This document shows, piece after piece, positions 59,838 to 64,000 of a DNA stretch of 64,000 bases. A program made the translations under genes and the position numbers. The notes beneath the pieces were generated by a model. It made no database searches. It was not told the DNA's origin and worked only from the letters and a program-made list of their open reading frames with translations. Source of the stretch: Lichenostomus cassidix (lineage: Eukaryota > Chordata > Aves > Passeriformes > Meliphagidae); the NCBI GenBank assembly GCA_008360975.2, contig CM039211.1, forward strand, positions 18,200,943 to 18,264,942. Reading direction: 5' to 3'. Positions within the stretch are counted from its first letter, which is position 1. The number at the start of each line of letters is the position of its first letter.

Positions 59838-60058
59838 CTGCCTCCTGCTATTTTGCTCCATTCTGCTTATGGCTTCTCTGATGGAGAGCCATACGGAACC
59901 AAATCCTGTTCACTCACACAACTAGCCCCATCTGTCTCACTATGTAGACTTAGGCTATGTTTTCACTGTCAAAAAATCTTTTTTTACAATGAGAAACTGA
60001 ATGCATTAGAGAGCTTTCCATCAAACCCTAACAAAATTTTTGACCATTATGTAGGCAG
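59838..60058 (+). other. Candidate exon (221 nt), unidentified
   Basis: A T-rich tract leads to CTCATATTTTTCAG ending at 59837, a good acceptor. A donor TATGTAGGCAG followed by GTGAGGTC lies at 60059. The 221 nt between are open in frame 0 (LPPAILLHSAYGFSDGEPYG to NPNKIFDHYVG) and reach a TGA immediately after the donor (60060-60062). The peptide has a CFHC pair and no domain I recognise. Both splice sites are good, but the frame was already open upstream from 59733, so openness may be chance. Confidence 0.25.
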
Positions 60059-62078
60059 GTGAGGTCAGGGTTTAATGTTAACCTTACCTAGTTACACAGT
60101 GGTAGCAAAGAAAAAAGGTTACTCATACCTTGTCTCTGTTATGATCCTAAATTGAGACAACTAATGTACATTAGTTATTTTGCTATAAGATAACCATATT
60201 TTTTCTTTTTTAATAATTGAAAGAAAAATAGTAAAAACATTATTTACCAAAAATCTTTGCAAATTCATTGGTGTCATGCAATTTGTAGTCTTTGCATCCC
60301 CCAAGTAGTGAGATCCAATAAATTGAAGGTACTTTCCAGTTACTGCTTCCACCTGTTATTTGAATTGTGTTCTGACTTCATGCTGGCACAGAAGAAATGC
60401 ACAAGAAAGGAAGTCCAGATAAATGTTGGTCAGTGGTATGGAGCATAATGTTGTGCATCCCAATAAAGAAAATTGCAAAGCATATTATGATTTTGAATAT
60501 ATGTTTTTTCTATATCCCATATTTAGCATCTTTTTCATGCATTTCAATCTCAGGAAGTTGAGCTGCAAGAAGTCTCTGTCACATGAAAGTTACAGTGATA
60601 TTTTCCCTGTTTTGATTTCTTGCAGATATTTATGTGAAAATGTTTACACTGATTTTACATGGACTGTTGACTGAACTATGGAAATATTTTCTCCCAAAAC
60701 TAGATGGCATGAATTGAGAAAACTTATTATATCACCTTTTTTCAAATGCATGTTAGTCCTAAAAAATTTGTTGCTGTTACTCACCCACTGCTCCAGCTCA
60801 GACACAACCCTTGTCAAGTTTTCCAAAGACAAATTTTTCATCTTTAGATGCATCGTTGTTACTATACAATATAGGAAGAAGCAGCTAAACAATATATAAA
60901 ATTATTCCCAAAGTACTTCAGGCAACATGATTAGCATGACATTTTATATCCAACTCTCTAACTTATGAAAACTCAAGTATTTTGAAAATATATTTCCTAT
61001 TTTACAGTGGTAGACTTGAAAATTCTTTGTGACTTCTGTCTTTTGAATATAGGTGAGAAAATATGAAAAAAGAAGGAGTGCTGGATTGGGTTTTTTTACA
61101 GGAAAGTCCTACAATATAGTCAATACTGGCATTGTGAGCTGGTCACTCTTTCTGATCACTGAATTCTTGAGAAGGGAAATGACATGTCCCCCCAAATTAT
61201 GAGTATTTGTCCCTCTTCCTCACTCTGTGCTTCTCAACCATAACTTGCCTAAATCAAGCTTCCAACTCTGCTTTCAGATTTTCTCTATCCCTTTTTCAAG
61301 CTCTTTCTTATACCTGTCTTTCATTTCCATACTTGCTCAAGACTACTTCTGTCACATACTCAAAAAGGAGGAACAAGAAAAGGCATGCTTCTTCTGGCTT
61401 TCAGACTATTCCAAAACTCAGCAGACAGAGTTCAGATGAGGAAGACCATATTATTGCTCCAATAGAGAAATCTAATGAACTTTACTGTAAAGACAAACAG
61501 GAGGTCTACTGCACCTGTCATGGAGGCAAAGAGGTGTTCTTCAATACCTGGATGTCCCACACACACTTTAAGAATATAATATGGAGAATAACAGGGCTAA
61601 AAGGAAAAGATTATTCTGCCATGAATTTTGCAGATGAACCAACTAAAATGATTAGTCATATCGATGGAGTATAAGATAACTGGATACATTTTTGTGTATT
61701 TCTGCACAGTAGAGGAAGTTATATTCAGACTTATCACACACAGAACACTGCATGTTAACCTGAATGACCCAGAATTATTGATGTAGCTGGAATAATACAA
61801 AAGCAACTCTCATGATAAAGTGCACAATAATAACAGCAATGTAGCACAGTTGAAAACCAGAAGTGAATTCCAAAACTGGATGGTATTCTTTCATAGTCAA
61901 GAGCTCCATAAATCTCAGATTCATGCGATAAACTGCCATGTTCTTTAAAGGGATGACATTTGAACTAAAGCACTTTCAAGACTGGGATTGTGGAAAAAGG
62001 TGTGCTTGAGTAACGGAACAGTGTGTGAAAAACTGGTGCTGGTTGCAAAAGTTGACAACTGTTCTTAGTTCTTTAAAG

Positions 62079-62084
62079 GCTAAG
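62079..62084. repeat. Target-site duplication GCTAAG (left)
   Basis: GCTAAG directly before TGTCGC of the LTR; its partner is at 62346-62351. Six-bp duplications are typical of ERVK-class (beta-retrovirus-like) integration. Confidence 0.7.
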
Positions 62085-62345
62085 TGTCGCTGTTGAGCAG
62101 CTAGCAGAGTAAAGAACTCAGTTCTCAGTGGCAAGAAGGAAAGACCTTTATTGTTTTGATTTCATCATATATAGAGAGTTTTCAGAAGTCACCCAGATTG
62201 GTCAGTCAGAAACCTCCCCCTAGGCCTGATTGGCCAGGTCTGCACTGTCCAGATCTTGGGACACTGTTTTTAATAACATCCAAACTTTATCTTTATTTAT
62301 AAAACACAAAAAGAATTCTCATGGGAAAAGCCTGTGCTAGCCCCA
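62085..62345 (-). mobile_element. ERVK-like solo LTR, minus orientation, 261 bp
   Basis: On the minus strand the element begins TGGGGCTAGCACAGGC and ends CAACAGCGACA, so it has TG...CA termini. Both sides carry the same 6 bp, GCTAAG. Inside on the minus strand, in order, are two CCAAT-type boxes (GGCCAATCAGG and GACCAATCTGG), a TATA box (CTATATATG at 62174-62166) and AATAAA (62152-62147), then about 60 bp of R/U5. This is a complete LTR promoter and polyadenylation layout. No primer binding site (TGG...) follows the 3' end, and no internal sequence is present, so it is a solo LTR left by recombination between two LTRs. Class is inferred from the 6-bp duplication and short length. Confidence 0.8.
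62147..62174 (-). promoter_or_regulatory. LTR TATA box and polyadenylation signal
   Basis: On the minus strand, CTATATATG at 62174-62166 is followed by AATAAA at 62152-62147. A polyadenylation signal close behind the TATA box is common in compact retroviral LTRs. Confidence 0.6.
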
Positions 62346-62351
62346 GCTAAG
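62346..62351. repeat. Target-site duplication GCTAAG (right)
   Basis: Exact copy of 62079-62084, directly after the CCCCA end of the LTR. Confidence 0.7.
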
Positions 62352-62994
62352 AAGAGAAAAATCCATGCAATCAAAGGAATCCTGGAAAGTCGGGGCATGG
62401 GCAATGCACAGGCTGCCACTGGACTCCAGAAAGCATGAAGGCACAAGTTCAGCACAACAGCTAGGTAGATATCCAAGAACTGGGAGCAGCAGGGTGTTGA
62501 CCAGGGCTGTGTTATCTATACACCATATATTACTTTTTACAATGATAAACTACTTTTAAAGGCTAAATGGCTGCAAAGACCTTAACTCCCTTGCATTTGC
62601 ATATGGTAGGGTATTAAGCCTGCACAATATGTACTTGTAGAACAGGATTTTACTCTACCTGACCACTACACAGGCATTGTGAAATTAGTCTTGAATGACT
62701 GAAACTGTCTTTGAGGAATTCTAGATTTTGAAACAAAGTGGGAAATACACCACAATTACTAGTAATTAGTTTTCCTAGCACTCATTCTGATAACTTCAGT
62801 TTCACTCTCCCTGAACAGGGATGAAACATTTATCCCCACACAGAATATTGCACCTCAGTTCTGTATAGGTCACAAATACATAAACAGGAACATTGAGTCC
62901 TTTTTCTATTTATACCTTAAGAGGTTTACAGGCCATGTATTCCTAATTAGATGTTTCTCAAATCTATGTAACTTGAAGAAAATTAGAGGAAATA

Positions 62995-63076
62995 TTAAGG
63001 TGGAATTAAGTAAGTGATACTGATTAAGGTGGAATTAAGTAAGTGATACTGATAGTGGAATTAAGTAAGTGATACT
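62995..63076. repeat. Three tandem copies of a 26-29-bp unit
   Basis: The unit GGTGGAATTAAGTAAGTGAT plus ACTGATTAA occurs exactly at 62999 and 63028 (period 29), then again from 63055 in a form about 3 bp shorter. The copies are nearly identical, so the duplication is recent. Each copy contains AAGTAAGTG, a donor-like string. Confidence 0.95.
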
Positions 63077-63620
63077 TTTGACAACTAAAGTATTTGATAT
63101 CAGTTGGGACTGGGTCAGAGGTCTTAAGAATGTGTGGACTGGCATTTTGAAATATGAGAGATATAAAATGTTTCAGTATTTATCTTTCTTCTAACATCCT
63201 TCTATTCCTTACAGAAGGAAAAAAATCATTTCACTTGCATCTGGGAAGAGAGGGGAAGAGTAAAAGGAGGGAGGTTGATGTATACGAACTGAGAGATCTA
63301 ATATGTCATTACAACTGAACAACCTTAGAATGATCTAGTATTGTGGGAAGGTTTATTTTTTGACCTTGCTTAGTCTCTGCATTAATTGTGTTTATGTTTA
63401 CTTCCAGCAATAGTAGCCTAATCCTCCACTTACACTTGCAATCAAAACTGCACAGCACTAAGTTCTACCTTGACAACATGCTGGAATAAGAAATTCCTAC
63501 TAGACTAAATCTTGCCGTGGAAAAATGTTAAGACTGTAGTCTGTAGTCCTAGATCCAGTATTACGGTCTGATAAAAAAAAATTGCAATAAACAAGTAAGA
63601 TGATTGATAGGAAAATAAGC

Positions 63621-63654
63621 TTTTGTTGTTGTTGGTTTTCTTTTGTTGTTGTGT
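63621..63654. repeat. (TTG)n-rich simple repeat
   Basis: TTTTGTTGTTGTTGG, then TTTTC and TTTTGTTGTTGTG. Confidence 0.85.
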
Positions 63655-63690
63655 TTTTAACGGTAGTTTTAATACAGATGGAGAAGTTTA

Positions 63691-63740
63691 GTGTGAAATG
63701 AAGGGTCGTGTGAAATGAAGGGTCATATGAAATAAAGTTC
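63691..63740. repeat. 17-bp tandem repeat, two exact copies plus one worn copy
   Basis: GTGTGAAATGAAGGGTC at 63691-63707 and 63708-63724, then ATATGAAATAAAGTTC at 63725-63740. Confidence 0.9.
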
Positions 63741-64000
63741 AATGAGAACTGGCAACTGACGACTGGCCCTGAAGTATGGTTCACAAAAGAGTAGACCAGT
63801 CTGATAAAAGAAGCAGCCAACAAAGCATTCTGTATATCACCAGGTTTTCATCAGAGATAAATCAGGCATCCCATCAACATTCTCCAAATTTATGCTAGAT
63901 GTACCTAGCCTTGGGATTCTTGTGAATCAGGCTTTAGTGATCATAAATGGTCCTGTACCAACTCACAAACACACACACTGTTATTTACTCTGTAGTAGTT

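Larger units (their letters stand above)
57621..62078. other. Unique AT-rich sequence
   Basis: I see no assignable gene. A 155-codon plus frame (61207-61674) and a 109-codon plus frame (59733-60062) match nothing I know; the second contains the exon-like segment at 59838. A 24-A run and a 20-bp near-palindrome are listed separately. Confidence 0.5.
62352..64000. other. Unique sequence with small tandem repeats
   Basis: I see no gene. The tandem duplications at 62995 and 63691 and a TTG-rich repeat are listed separately. Confidence 0.55.

Noticed and set aside
61207..61674. 155-codon plus-strand frame
   Set aside because: No domain or similarity I recognise, no promoter or strong splice sites around it, and the length is within what 64 kb of non-coding DNA gives.
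1..64000. Bacterial operons, CRISPR arrays, prophage, plasmid origin or rRNA
   Set aside because: Vertebrate-type repeats throughout, no dense coding on either strand and no regularly spaced repeats with unique spacers.

Overview
The window reads as nuclear DNA of a bird, most likely a songbird (Passeriformes). Three things point there. A CR1 LINE 3' end carries the avian-type tail (47161-47457). Several LTR-type repeats have architectures I know from songbird genomes (5078-5680, 31968-32439, 62085-62345), and a dispersed repeat family is present twice (34461 and 57465). The sequence is AT-rich by eye and CpG-poor, has stop codons in all frames every few tens of codons, and shows no operon structure, Shine-Dalgarno sites, CRISPR array, rRNA gene or intact tRNA gene. 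It is best read as intergenic or deep-intronic vertebrate DNA. The longest open frames (about 126 to 162 codons at 4866-5354 minus, 21823-22203 plus, 22847-23299 minus and 61207-61674 plus) match no protein I recognise and have lengths expected by chance in 64 kb.

Layout. 1-5077 is unique sequence with one purine-rich patch. 5078-5680 is an ERVL-like LTR. 5681-12019 is unique sequence with an 18-bp palindrome and one unexplained open stretch. A 136-bp pyrimidine tract lies at about 12060-12195. A compound CATA/CA/TA microsatellite abuts a decayed tRNA-Arg-like sequence at 14964-15185. A MIR-like relic lies at 21543. A tRNA-shaped fold and a mariner-end-like motif lie near 26500-26671. A 28-bp perfect palindrome is at 27678-27705. 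An LTR of a songbird type lies at 31968-32439, and a GGAA microsatellite at 35876-35954. MIR-like relics lie at 37912 and 48776, and the CR1 end at 47161-47457. A minus-strand ERVK-like solo LTR with matching 6-bp target duplications is at 62085-62345. Short tandem duplications lie at 62995-63076 and 63691-63740.

No gene can be assigned. A few segments combine a usable splice acceptor, an open frame and a usable donor (13191, 18115, 22982, 40512, 56527 and 59838, plus a 9-nt micro-exon-like signal at 29490). I list them as candidates only. They cannot be told from chance without RNA evidence or conservation, and I recognise none of the peptides. I found no new multi-gene system. The parts most worth a second look are the solo LTRs, the 28-bp palindrome, the tRNA-like pieces and the best exon candidates.
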